The notes under the pieces were generated by a model. It searched no databases. It was given only the letters and a program-made list of their open reading frames with translations, and had not been told where the DNA came from. A DNA stretch of 64,000 nt, taken from the NCBI GenBank assembly GCA_029560415.1, contig JAKQKY010000057.1, positions 1-64,000 on the forward strand, in the 5' to 3' direction. The translations under genes were made by a program, and so were the position numbers. Each line of letters opens with the position of its first letter. Position 1 is the stretch's first letter. Positions 34,791 through 43,898 of the stretch are shown here, piece after piece. Origin of the DNA: Bacteroidota bacterium (GTDB taxonomy: Bacteria > Bacteroidota > Bacteroidia > Chitinophagales > Chitinophagaceae).

Positions 34791-36632
34791 TTATTCTACT
34801 GTTACACTTTTCGCAAGGTTACGCGGCTTATCCACGTCGATGCCTTTTGCCGTGCCTACATAATAAGAAAGCAATTGCAGCGGTATTACGGTGAGTATTG
34901 GTGCAATGAGTTCATCTGCCGGGGGTATTTCAAAATAATGATCACTGAGGCCTGGCGTAACATCATCTCCTTCTGTTATGATAGAAATGATCTTTCCTTT
35001 CCTGGCTTTGATTTCCTGCATATTGCTTACGATCTTTTCATGATAAAGATCTTTGGTTGCAATAAAAACCACGGGGAGGGTTTCGTCTACTAAAGCGATC
35101 GGGCCATGCTTCATTTCAGCTGCAGGGTAACCTTCAGCATGTATATAGGAAATTTCTTTCAGCTTCAGGGCGCCTTCGAGTGCAACCGGGAAATTATAAC
35201 CTCTTCCGAGGAACAGGAAGTCGGAGGCATCTTTATAATGCTCTGCGATCTTACGTATGTCTTCAGCATTCTTTAAAATGGATTCAACTTTTTCCGGAAT
35301 ATCCTGTAGTTCGTTCAACAGGCCCAGGTAACGTTCGTTGCTGATGCTGCCTTTTTCTTTGGCAATCTTCAGTGCCATCATGCTTAAAACGGTCAACTGC
35401 CCTGTAAATGCTTTTGTAGAAGCAACACCGATTTCCGGGCCCGCATGCGTATAAGCGCCAGCGTGAGAAATACGGGCGATGGAAGAACCTACTGCGTTCA
35501 CGATACCGAATATGAATGCACCGTTTTCCTTGGCTTTTTCCAAAGCCACCAGGGTATCGGCGGTTTCCCCGCTCTGCGATATGGCGATGATCACATCACC
35601 CTTGTTAACAATCGGGTTGCGATACCTGAATTCTGATGCATATTCCACTTCTACGGGTATACGGCACAGTTCTTCAATGATATATTCGGCAACAAGCCCG
35701 GCATGCCAGCTGGTTCCGCAGGCGATGATCATAATGCGGCTTGCATTCTTAAGTTGTTCTATATTTTCTTCAACACCGCTCATCGTGATGGTGCCGGCAG
35801 CAGCGTCTAAACGTCCGCGTAAGCAATCGTAAATGGTACTGGGTTGTTCAAAAATTTCTTTGATCATAAAATGATCATATCCGCCTTTTTCAATGGCGGC
35901 CAGTTCCATATCAAGCTTGGTGATATAAGGCGTAATGGTTTCGTTCCCGATATTTTTCAGGATCAGTTCATCTGGTTTAACGATGGCCAGTTCATAATCG
36001 TTTACATAAACCACTTCCTTGGTGTATTCTATGATGGGTGATGCATCGCTGGCCAGGAAATGTTCTCCTTTGCCAATGCCGATCACCAACGGGCTGCCTT
36101 TACGGGCGGCTATGATGGTATGAGGATCGTTCTGATCTACCAGCAAAATGCAATAAGCACCGCTTACCCTTTTCAGGGCAATGCGTAGGGCTTCTTCCAG
36201 GCTACCGTTGTTGTTGTTTTTCTGGATGTCTTCAATGAAATTCAGCAATACTTCTGTATCGGTATCGCTGGTGAAAGTATAGCCTTTGTTCAAAAGTTCT
36301 TTTTTGATTTGGGCATAGTTTTCAATGATGCCATTGTGAATGATGGCGAGCCTGCCACTGGCTGAGGAGTGTGGATGAGCATTGCGGTCGCTTGGTTCGC
36401 CATGGGTAGCCCAACGTGTATGCCCGATGCCAATATTGGCTTCAACATCTTTCCCTATCAGGAGTTCTTCCAATTCGGCCACTTTACCTTTTTTCTTAAA
36501 TACTTTCAGTTTGCCACCGTTCATCAGGGCAACGCCACTGCTGTCGTAACCCCTGTATTCGAGCCTTTTTAAGCCTTTCAAAATAACCGGGTAAGCCTGT
36601 CGTGGGCCGGTGTAACCTACAATTCCGCACAT
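34791..36632 (-). CDS. glmS: Glutamine-fructose-6-phosphate aminotransferase
   Basis: Makes glucosamine-6-phosphate for peptidoglycan and lipopolysaccharide. The 613-residue protein starts MCGIVGY with the N-terminal nucleophile Cys2. The glutaminase domain (HTRWATHGEPSDRNAHPH) is followed by two SIS domains (ACGTSWHAG, SQSGETADT, GRGYNFPVALEGALKLKE) and the C-terminal DKPRNLAKSVTVE. The 268-bp upstream spacer holds a nested hairpin that could act in the mRNA leader. Confidence 0.97.
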   Translation of the reverse strand: MCGIVGYTGPRQAYPVILKGLKRLEYRGYDSSGVALMNGGKLKVFKKKGKVAELEELLIGKDVEANIGIGHTRWATHGEPSDRNAHPHSSASGRLAIIHNGIIENYAQIKKELLNKGYTFTSDTDTEVLLNFIEDIQKNNNNGSLEEALRIALKRVSGAYCILLVDQNDPHTIIAARKGSPLVIGIGKGEHFLASDASPIIEYTKEVVYVNDYELAIVKPDELILKNIGNETITPYITKLDMELAAIEKGGYDHFMIKEIFEQPSTIYDCLRGRLDAAAGTITMSGVEENIEQLKNASRIMIIACGTSWHAGLVAEYIIEELCRIPVEVEYASEFRYRNPIVNKGDVIIAISQSGETADTLVALEKAKENGAFIFGIVNAVGSSIARISHAGAYTHAGPEIGVASTKAFTGQLTVLSMMALKIAKEKGSISNERYLGLLNELQDIPEKVESILKNAEDIRKIAEHYKDASDFLFLGRGYNFPVALEGALKLKEISYIHAEGYPAAEMKHGPIALVDETLPVVFIATKDLYHEKIVSNMQEIKARKGKIISIITEGDDVTPGLSDHYFEIPPADELIAPILTVIPLQLLSYYVGTAKGIDVDKPRNLAKSVTVE

Positions 36633-36664
36633 ATGGTAATGATTTAATTATTTAAATGATCCGG

Positions 36665-36733
36665 CTGAAGTGCGCTCTTTAGCTTCATGTTATCATCCTA
36701 CTGGCATGTACAGGATGAAAGCTTGTACTTCAG
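36665..36733 (-). promoter_or_regulatory. Nested hairpin in the glmS leader
   Basis: Three nested complementary pairs: CTGAAGT/ACTTCAG (36665-36671, 36727-36733), AGCTT/AAGCT (36681-36685, 36719-36723) and CATCCT/AGGATG (36694-36699, 36712-36717). The element ends 32 bases before the glmS ATG on the minus strand. The rest of the 36633-36900 spacer shows no gene. A TTAATTTG box near 36785 is a weak promoter candidate. Confidence 0.5.
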
Positions 36734-36900
36734 GTCATTATAGAGCCATTAAACGAAGCAGCCGTTGAGATATTGCTGGCGCAAATTAATGAATTTGTTC
36801 TCAATATGAAATGTTAAGTTAGAAGAGGTCAGATTTTGGAGATTTTTGCCTGAGATCCGGGGAAAACCACAGATTTTGATGTTGAATGTTGGTCTGACCA

Positions 36901-38292
36901 CTATAACAAAATACCCTTCAAAAACATGTAGGCAACCGAAAAATAAATGACAATTCCTGTAACATCCACCAGCGTAGCCACAAAAGGCGCAGAAGACGCT
37001 GCCGGATCGAGTTTCAGCCGTTTTAAGATGATCGGCAGCATGGACCCCATCAGGCTTCCCCACAATACAATACCGATCAGGGAAAAGAAGATCGTTGCCG
37101 CCACCAGGTTCCAGTAAATGCCATAATCGAAAATGTGCAGATTCTGCCATAAAAAGATCCGTAGAAAGCCGATGCTGCCCAGGATAACCCCCAGCAAAAG
37201 GCCCGAGATCAGTTCCCGTCGCATAACTTTCCACCAGTCTTCAATGGTTAGCTCTCCCAGTGCCATGGCCTGGATGATGAGGGTGGAAGCCTGCGATCCG
37301 CTGTTACCGCCGCTACTCATGATGAGTGGGATGAACAATGCCAATACGGTAGCAGCTTCAATTTCGTGCTGGAAATATTGCATGGCCGTTGCGGTAAGCA
37401 TTTCTCCCAAAAACAGCAATACCAGCCATCCGGCCCTTTTTTTAACCAGTTTGATGATGCTGATATCGAGGTAAGGTTCGTCAAGCGCTTCGGTACCCCC
37501 GATCTTTTGTATATCCTCACTGAATTCTTCCTGGGCAACCCACAGCACGTCATCAATGGTCACGATCCCCAACAGGATATTATTATCATCTATAACGGGT
37601 AAGGCTACCCGGTTATTCATTTTAAAGGCTTCGTTGGCCAGCTCCTGGTCGTCGTTCACTCTTAAGGAAATGAAGCGGTCATCCATCAGTTCATTTACTT
37701 TTACTTCGGGAGAAGCCAGGATAAAATCGCGGATCCTGATATCATCGAGCAATTCACCTTTTTGGTTAATTACATAGATCACATCAATGGTTTCGGTATT
37801 GGTTCCGAACCTGCGGATGGTTTCCAATACTTCCTTTACTGTGTTGTACTCATACACATACACATAATCGGGTGTCATCAGCCTGCCCACGCTGTTTTCG
37901 GGATAACCCAGGAGTTCCAGGGTTACTTTTCTTTCTTCGGGGTCAAGTGTTTTGATAAGTTCTCTAACGGTGCCGGTTGGTAGTTCTTCTAAAAAGTCTA
38001 CGCGGTCATCAGCCGGTAACTCATTCAATAACTCGGCCGATTTAAAAGCCGGTAGATTTTTTATGATGCGTTTCTGTTCACCCAGGTCCAGGATTTTGAA
38101 AACACTGGCAGCCCTGTGAATGGAAAGATGTGAAATGATCTGGGTCTCAAAATCCTGATTTTCATAGATGAGGTTGGCCACGTCACTTATATTCTGGTTA
38201 TTCAGGAATTCCTGGATAGCCAGTTTGTCTTCGGAAGCGATCACCTCTTCGAACTGATTTTGCAGCGATATGTCTTCCATTTCCAACGACAT
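36901..38292 (-). CDS. mgtE: Magnesium transporter MgtE
   Basis: Inner-membrane Mg2+ channel of 463 residues. The cytosolic N domain has LPADDRVDFLEELPTG. Tandem CBS domains (about 140-265) follow, with GRLMTPDYVYVYE and VIDDNNILLGIVTIDDV. The membrane domain has about five helices, including the pore stretch MSSGGNSGSQAS and LDPAASSAPFVATLVDVTG, whose Asp binds Mg2+. The CBS and N domains sense cytosolic Mg2+ in this family. It is divergent from the SET-domain gene, with 64 bp between. Confidence 0.95.
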   Translation of the reverse strand: MSLEMEDISLQNQFEEVIASEDKLAIQEFLNNQNISDVANLIYENQDFETQIISHLSIHRAASVFKILDLGEQKRIIKNLPAFKSAELLNELPADDRVDFLEELPTGTVRELIKTLDPEERKVTLELLGYPENSVGRLMTPDYVYVYEYNTVKEVLETIRRFGTNTETIDVIYVINQKGELLDDIRIRDFILASPEVKVNELMDDRFISLRVNDDQELANEAFKMNNRVALPVIDDNNILLGIVTIDDVLWVAQEEFSEDIQKIGGTEALDEPYLDISIIKLVKKRAGWLVLLFLGEMLTATAMQYFQHEIEAATVLALFIPLIMSSGGNSGSQASTLIIQAMALGELTIEDWWKVMRRELISGLLLGVILGSIGFLRIFLWQNLHIFDYGIYWNLVAATIFFSLIGIVLWGSLMGSMLPIILKRLKLDPAASSAPFVATLVDVTGIVIYFSVAYMFLKGILL

Positions 38293-38356
38293 CAGCAGAT
38301 TCTTATTATTTTCGTTTGCGTTCGCAATTTACCTCATTTAATTTTAATGAATTGTT

Positions 38357-38746
38357 ATGATAAATCCCTGTTTACAAGTGGCTCAAACGGAAAAAAAAGG
38401 CAGGGCCGTTTTCACCGACAAAAGAATAGCGGCGGGCACCGTAGTAGAAATTTCTCCTGTTATTGTAATGCCGGCTTCAGATCGTAAACTTCTTGATCAA
38501 ACCCTGCTGCATGACTATATTTTTGAATGGGGTAACACGAAGAAACAATGTTGCATGGCACTGGGTTTAATTCCGATCTACAACCATAGCTATACCAGCA
38601 ATTGCGAATATTTTATGGATTTTGATGAACAAACCATCTTTGTAAAAACGGTGAGGGATATCCGAAAAGGAGAGGAGCTAACCATTAATTACAATGGCGA
38701 CTGGAATGATGTTAAAAAAGTTTGGTTTGATGTACTGGGAGATTAG
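38357..38746 (+). CDS. Small SET-domain protein (protein-lysine methyltransferase type)
   Basis: A 129-residue protein that is essentially one SET domain. It has GRAVFTDKRIAAGTVVEISP at the N-terminus. The SAM-binding and knot motifs are IPIYNHSYTSNCEY (NHS type) and RKGEELTINYNGDW (the GEELTxxY motif with the catalytic Tyr). Pre- and post-SET cysteine clusters are absent. SET proteins of this size occur in several bacteria. The target, presumably a lysine in a cellular protein, is unknown. No signal peptide. Confidence 0.85.
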   Translation: MINPCLQVAQTEKKGRAVFTDKRIAAGTVVEISPVIVMPASDRKLLDQTLLHDYIFEWGNTKKQCCMALGLIPIYNHSYTSNCEYFMDFDEQTIFVKTVRDIRKGEELTINYNGDWNDVKKVWFDVLGD

Positions 38747-38986
38747 TTTAGAAATGCAGCATTCATTCATACGTTATTCTACCAGCATCACTACAACCAA
38801 GTGACACCGGGAAGGATGAAATTTAAATTTCCCTATATTATACAATATGATTATTTTCATTTTCCCAAACTAATTTTAAACGATCCGTTTAAGGCCCATA
38901 TGAGAAATAAAAGCATTACAGGCGCTAACAGCCTGTATTCCAATCCAGGCAAAAACCTGTACTCCATTTCATCTTATTTATCAATT

Positions 38987-40915
38987 ATGCCAATGCGGTT
39001 GTTCATGCTATGCATATTGGTAGCAGGCAATAGCTTAACGTTATCTGCACAGTTGGATGATGATGTGAATACAGCTGTAACTTATGGTAAAAAATTCAAG
39101 GAAGATGACATCCTGTGCACATCAGGTTACCAGTACTTCACCTTTGATAAGGGGAAAAATGCCCTCGGCGATAAGGTCGTGGTTGTTCAGGAAGATGCGG
39201 AGTATGAATTTTTATCGTTGAAACAATTTTCCAGCATGACCTATGCCGAGTATTACAATAAATTCATCGAGATAAAAACATTTAAGCGGGCTGTCAAATA
39301 CGGAAGTAAATATGTGGTTTCCGAAAGATCTGGCATTGATCGGTCGGTTACAGATGATGGGATTTTCTTTGATGACAGCCGGGTTCAGTTTTACCCGATA
39401 CGCTTCAACCAGAAAGGGGCCATGTCACGGATCACCGTTAAAAAAGTATACGCTGATGGCAAGTATCTTACCCGGTTATTTTTTCATTCTTCTTACCCGA
39501 TCAAAGAACAGGTCATCGAATTTAAAGTGCCCGATTGGTTATCCGTTGATTTTAAACGAATGAATTTTGATGGGGCCAAAGTGGAAGTGCAGGAAACTAA
39601 AAAAGGTGGCTATACCAATTATGTGTTCATCATGAAGGATATCCCTGCATATAAGTCTGAATACAGGCGCATTGGCCGGGCCTATACGGATCCGCATATC
39701 ATCATCCAGATCAAATCATTTATGAGTAAAGGAGATGAATTGAAAGGTTTTGATAAAACAGATGATGTATATGCCTGGAATAACCGTTTATATGAAATGG
39801 CAGGCAATGAAAATGAAACTTTGAAAACCCAGTTAGCTAAGATCACGCAGGGGAAAACGGCAGACCTGGATAAGATCAAAGCGATTTATTACTGGGTACA
39901 GGACAATATCCGGTACATTGCTTATGAGAATGGATATTCGGGTTATATTCCCGCTTCGGCCCAGGATGTACTTTCCAAAAAATATGGTGATTGCAAAGGC
40001 ATGGCCAACCTGCTTACTGAATTTTTAAAGATGGCCGGATATGATGCACGTTTTACCTGGATCGGCACCAGGATGCTGCCTTATTCACAATCATTACCGG
40101 CACTATGTGTAAATAACCACGCGATCTGTGCGTTGTACTTTGGTGGAAAAACTTATTACCTCGATGGTACGGAAAACTATGGACCTTTTGGGGAAGATGC
40201 ATACCGCATTCAAGGCAAAGAAGTAATGATTGCTAACGGCAATAAGTTTGAGATCAAGACTGTGCCAATGCTTACCCCGGCTGATAATAAAATACTCACC
40301 AAAGCCGATTTTGTACTCGCCGGAGAAACATTGAACGGTACAGTGAAAGTAACACTTACCGGTAACCAGCGTACCGAATTTCATCAGTCTTACCAGATAC
40401 TTCCCAGCACTAACAAAGAAAAATACCTGAATAATTATATCGAATTCGGAAACGATAATATGGTAGCTACCAATATTAAAACTTCGGATCTGGGTAACCG
40501 TGAGTTGCCGGTATCCATTGAAGGAAATGTTGATCTTTCCAATACGGTAAACACCATCAGTGGAGACAAGTATGTTGGGGTAGATTTTTTCCCTAAATCG
40601 CTCGACCGATATGTTCCCGATGAAAAGCGAATAGAAGGTTACGACCTGGATGAAGTGATCAAATTCGAAGATGAAATATCCCTTTCAGTTCCTGCTGATA
40701 AAAAATTCATTGACAAGCCTGAAAATCTTGAGCTTGTATATGATGGGTACGAATTCAAGGGTGAGTATATTCTTAACGGAAATAAAATGACCTTAAAGAA
40801 AGAGCTTTCTATAAAAAATGGCATCATCAAAAAAACGGATTTCCCGAATTGGACGAAATTCATCAATGCCATTAAAGAATTCAATCAATACCTGTTAAGT
40901 ATTACGAATAAATAA
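38987..40915 (+). CDS. Secreted DUF3857/transglutaminase-like protein, active-site intact
   Basis: About 642 residues with a signal peptide (LFMLCILVAGNSLTLSAQ). The N-terminal half is a DUF3857-like beta domain. A transglutaminase-like core follows with a full triad: C336 in KYGDCKGMA, H378 in NNHAIC and D393 in YLDGTE. A C-terminal beta domain closes it. The frame opens upstream to 38801, but those residues do not look like protein. ATG 38987 or 38993 gives a proper signal. It is the first gene of a three-gene operon, with the next start 9 bp on. The substrate is unknown; it could be a protease, amidase or cross-linker. Confidence 0.82.
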   Translation: MPMRLFMLCILVAGNSLTLSAQLDDDVNTAVTYGKKFKEDDILCTSGYQYFTFDKGKNALGDKVVVVQEDAEYEFLSLKQFSSMTYAEYYNKFIEIKTFKRAVKYGSKYVVSERSGIDRSVTDDGIFFDDSRVQFYPIRFNQKGAMSRITVKKVYADGKYLTRLFFHSSYPIKEQVIEFKVPDWLSVDFKRMNFDGAKVEVQETKKGGYTNYVFIMKDIPAYKSEYRRIGRAYTDPHIIIQIKSFMSKGDELKGFDKTDDVYAWNNRLYEMAGNENETLKTQLAKITQGKTADLDKIKAIYYWVQDNIRYIAYENGYSGYIPASAQDVLSKKYGDCKGMANLLTEFLKMAGYDARFTWIGTRMLPYSQSLPALCVNNHAICALYFGGKTYYLDGTENYGPFGEDAYRIQGKEVMIANGNKFEIKTVPMLTPADNKILTKADFVLAGETLNGTVKVTLTGNQRTEFHQSYQILPSTNKEKYLNNYIEFGNDNMVATNIKTSDLGNRELPVSIEGNVDLSNTVNTISGDKYVGVDFFPKSLDRYVPDEKRIEGYDLDEVIKFEDEISLSVPADKKFIDKPENLELVYDGYEFKGEYILNGNKMTLKKELSIKNGIIKKTDFPNWTKFINAIKEFNQYLLSITNK

Positions 40916-40924
40916 TCACTTACA

Positions 40925-43132
40925 ATGAAAATGAGACCAGCCGGAAAAATCCTGTTGCCAATTCTTTTTGTGTTGATGGCATTCACTGCACAGTCGCAGG
41001 ATTTTATCAATGAAGATTTCCTGGATAATATAGAGAATAACGCCAAGCCAATGTGGAGTGAAAATACCCCTGCATTTGACCTTACAGCTGTTCCGGATAA
41101 ATATAAAAATGAGTCGGCTACGGTGATCGGTTTTCGCCGCAGTGTTACCATCGATAAGAAATCGAGGATGGGTTTTCTGTCGAGGGGTGAACGCAGCCTC
41201 ATTTTCCAGGAGAATGTTCGCTTTCGCATCAAACTGAATGATAAAAATGCAGTAAAGAATTTCACCACGATCTTCTTCAGGTATAGTGATAAAACAGATG
41301 GATTCAGCGCAAGGATCGTTAAGCAGGGAGGCACGGTTTCCAATGTTTCGTTGAATGATGCAGTAGCCGTAGAGCAATCAGCCAATATCCCGGAATTTTT
41401 TAAAAGTTTTTTTGACCAGCAAAGTGGTAGCCAGCGCCTTTATTTTAAAGTGGCCATCCCAGACCTGGAGGCAGGTGATATTCTTGAATATGTAACCGTA
41501 ACCAAGAGTAAACTGGATGTTGCAGGATCAGGCTATATTGAATTTACGCCGCAGTATGAACTATGTGCCAAGAATTATCCCATCCTGTTCAACCAGATCG
41601 TAATTGAAACTGACAATAAATCTTTTTTCAAATCATTATCTTTTAACGGAGCACCTGACTTTAAAAAGGAAGTTGCACCAGAAAGTGATTTTAATCGGTT
41701 CGTATTTACTGATAAAGACCGCCCCATTGAAAAGGATGTAAATTTTATCAATGTCTATAAAGTGAGTCCGCTGGTGAAATTCCAGGTGATCTACGCTAAC
41801 AATGACAAAATAAAGGGAGCCTTGATCGGGCAAAAAGGAGAGATCAAATCAGGGTTTACCAAAGAAGAACTGGCGAAAAAGGCCTGGGAGGATTATGTGC
41901 AGGTTGCAGATACCCGTTACGGTTATGGTACTGTACAATATTTTGTGGATCAAACCTGGGCCGAACTGAAGAAACTTGGCGCCAAAGACTGGCCGGAAAA
42001 AGAATACATCAAGAATGTTTATTACAAACTACGCAATATTGTGGTGAACAGGGATACTTACCTGAATGATAAGACTGCGGCGTTCATTTTTGGGTCGTTG
42101 CTGTTTCAAAGGGATATCAAGTCTGAACTGATCATCACCATTTCGAATTCGGTCGTCGGCCTCAAAGATGTTTTATTTGACCAGGAGATCAGGTATGTAT
42201 GCAAAGTAAACAATGATCTTTATTTCAACATAACAGATCACAGCATCCCGGGAGAATTGGTGGAAAGCCTTGTTGGGAGCGAAGCCTATATCATTTCGGA
42301 GCCAACCAAAAAAGGGGAACAGGAGATCAAAACTTTTACATTGCCCAATACTACGGTAAATGATAATTCATCGTCATTTACAATGAATGCCTCGTTAACA
42401 AAAGACATGAATTCAATTGCTGTATCACGCACATCTACCTATAAAGGCATTACTAAAACCCGCCAGATCAGTGATGCATTGAAGTATACAACATATATGC
42501 TTGATGATTATAAGAATTACGGCGGCACTTCACCTACAGATAAAATGAGGTCTGTGGAGGAGGAACAGTATAACAAAGCAGTTAAAGCGTTGAAAGATAA
42601 TTTCAAGGAAGAAAAGCCTGAGTTTGTCAAGAGCCAGTTGCAGAACGAGTTTTCGCAAAAAGTAAAGTGCAGTGGTTTTACGATCGGAAGCGATGGACGT
42701 ACACTCAAAACCAAGGATCTTGTATTCACCGAAGACTTTGAACTTCCATCTATGATCAGGAAAGCCGGCAAGAAATACCTGGTGAATCTTTCAGGGCTGG
42801 TGGGTGGACAATTACAAATCAAAAAAGATGAACGCGTAAGACAGCATGATATTAATATCGGCTACCCGAGATCGTTATCATGGATCATTCGTTTTAAAAT
42901 TCCGGATGGTTATTCAGCTGATGGTCTGCGTGAACTGAATGTTTCCGTAGATAACGAAGCTGGTGCATATAGCAGTACAGCGGAAGAAAAAGACGGGGAG
43001 GTTATTTTAAAGGTCAGCAAGATGTATAAACAAGCCAACTTGCCAAAGGAAAAATGGAGCGAGGTGCTTGCGTTTGTAGATGCTGCCTATAAAAATTCAT
43101 TCAAATATATTTTACTAAAACCAAAACAATAA
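40925..43132 (+). CDS. Secreted DUF3857 protein, inactive transglutaminase relative
   Basis: A 735-residue protein with a signal peptide ending FTAQSQ. It has the same overall layout as the preceding gene: DUF3857-like N-terminal domain (RSVTIDKKSRMGFL, EAGDILEYVTV), a transglutaminase-like middle, and a C-terminal beta domain. In the middle domain the place of the catalytic Cys reads YLNDKTAAF, with Asp near residue 382 instead, and no clear His partner is visible. It is therefore probably a non-catalytic partner. It is 9 bp after the active relative and 2 bp before the barrel-like gene. Confidence 0.8.
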   Translation: MKMRPAGKILLPILFVLMAFTAQSQDFINEDFLDNIENNAKPMWSENTPAFDLTAVPDKYKNESATVIGFRRSVTIDKKSRMGFLSRGERSLIFQENVRFRIKLNDKNAVKNFTTIFFRYSDKTDGFSARIVKQGGTVSNVSLNDAVAVEQSANIPEFFKSFFDQQSGSQRLYFKVAIPDLEAGDILEYVTVTKSKLDVAGSGYIEFTPQYELCAKNYPILFNQIVIETDNKSFFKSLSFNGAPDFKKEVAPESDFNRFVFTDKDRPIEKDVNFINVYKVSPLVKFQVIYANNDKIKGALIGQKGEIKSGFTKEELAKKAWEDYVQVADTRYGYGTVQYFVDQTWAELKKLGAKDWPEKEYIKNVYYKLRNIVVNRDTYLNDKTAAFIFGSLLFQRDIKSELIITISNSVVGLKDVLFDQEIRYVCKVNNDLYFNITDHSIPGELVESLVGSEAYIISEPTKKGEQEIKTFTLPNTTVNDNSSSFTMNASLTKDMNSIAVSRTSTYKGITKTRQISDALKYTTYMLDDYKNYGGTSPTDKMRSVEEEQYNKAVKALKDNFKEEKPEFVKSQLQNEFSQKVKCSGFTIGSDGRTLKTKDLVFTEDFELPSMIRKAGKKYLVNLSGLVGGQLQIKKDERVRQHDINIGYPRSLSWIIRFKIPDGYSADGLRELNVSVDNEAGAYSSTAEEKDGEVILKVSKMYKQANLPKEKWSEVLAFVDAAYKNSFKYILLKPKQ

Positions 43133-43134
43133 AG

Positions 43135-43818
43135 ATGAGAAAATTTTATTTCCTATTAGTGATGACTGCCTGTTCATTGTCGGTTGAAGCGCAGTATAAA
43201 AAAGCCAGCTTTTTAACGAGGGGTGGCAGAACGTACGACCTGGGTTTCTCTGGTCATTTCATCAGCGATGGCAAAAGCAATGTGCCAGGTATTTATTACA
43301 GTTATGGAAGTGATAAGGGCAAGCGGTTTTTTCAATGGAACGACCTGGAACTTTTATTGCCAACCAAGTTTGAGTATCAAACCCGCGATGTTAATCTTTT
43401 GACACCAGTAACCGTTACCGGTAAGTCGAAACTGGGACTAGCCTTTCGATACAATGTAGGGTTTTACCTCCTTAACCCAAAGAATGAGAAGAATAAACTA
43501 AAACCTTTTCTGACGATTGGGCTGAATGTATTGGCGCTTGGCGGTTCTGCAAAGCCTGTTTCAGTGGAGTATAATCCTGATTTAACAAATGGGGTAGAAA
43601 AGTATCCTGGAGAAACCACCTTTAGTTTTGGTGGCAATGTTGGTGCAGGTGCTATATTTACGTTATCAGACAAATTTGGAATTAAGTTAGCCGGCGGTTA
43701 TAACCTGCAATCGCAGGTAGAGCCATCAAAATACGATGACTCATACGATTCATTCAATGTATATGGCAGTCATCCATATGTAAACCTTGGTGTAAGGTTT
43801 ACCATGATGGGCAACTAA
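43135..43818 (+). CDS. Outer membrane beta-barrel-like protein
   Basis: A 227-residue protein with a signal peptide ending SVEAQ. Alternating hydrophobic strands with aromatic ends follow (YDLGFSGHFISDG, LGLAFRYNVGFYLLN, FSFGGNVGAGAIFTL), and the last strand ends HPYVNLGVRFTMMGN. This suggests a small eight-stranded barrel. It is the last gene of the transglutaminase operon, just before a bidirectional terminator. No specific family recognised. Confidence 0.7.
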   Translation: MRKFYFLLVMTACSLSVEAQYKKASFLTRGGRTYDLGFSGHFISDGKSNVPGIYYSYGSDKGKRFFQWNDLELLLPTKFEYQTRDVNLLTPVTVTGKSKLGLAFRYNVGFYLLNPKNEKNKLKPFLTIGLNVLALGGSAKPVSVEYNPDLTNGVEKYPGETTFSFGGNVGAGAIFTLSDKFGIKLAGGYNLQSQVEPSKYDDSYDSFNVYGSHPYVNLGVRFTMMGN

Positions 43819-43841
43819 TAATTATTGTTTGCTATTATATA

Positions 43842-43869
43842 AAAAGGTCCCTGTTAACAGGGACCTTTT
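43842..43869. terminator. Bidirectional terminator
   Basis: A 12-bp stem AAAAGGTCCCTG/CAGGGACCTTTT with a TTAA loop, with U-run potential on both strands. It separates the convergent barrel gene and aconitase. Confidence 0.92.
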
Positions 43870-43898
43870 ATTTTGCGTTTACTCGTTTATGTGAGCGG

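Noticed and set aside
36633-36900. glmS ribozyme
   Set aside because: The leader shows a nested hairpin only. I do not see the ribozyme's double-pseudoknot core, and the ribozyme is known mainly from Gram-positives.
36749-37234. 161-codon minus-strand frame overlapping the end of mgtE
   Set aside because: It overlaps mgtE out of frame on the same strand, and the translation shows no recognisable motif, signal or helix pattern.
38801-38986. N-terminal 62-residue extension of the first transglutaminase-like gene
   Set aside because: It puts a poor leader before a proper signal peptide. The stretch is AT-rich and does not look like coding sequence.
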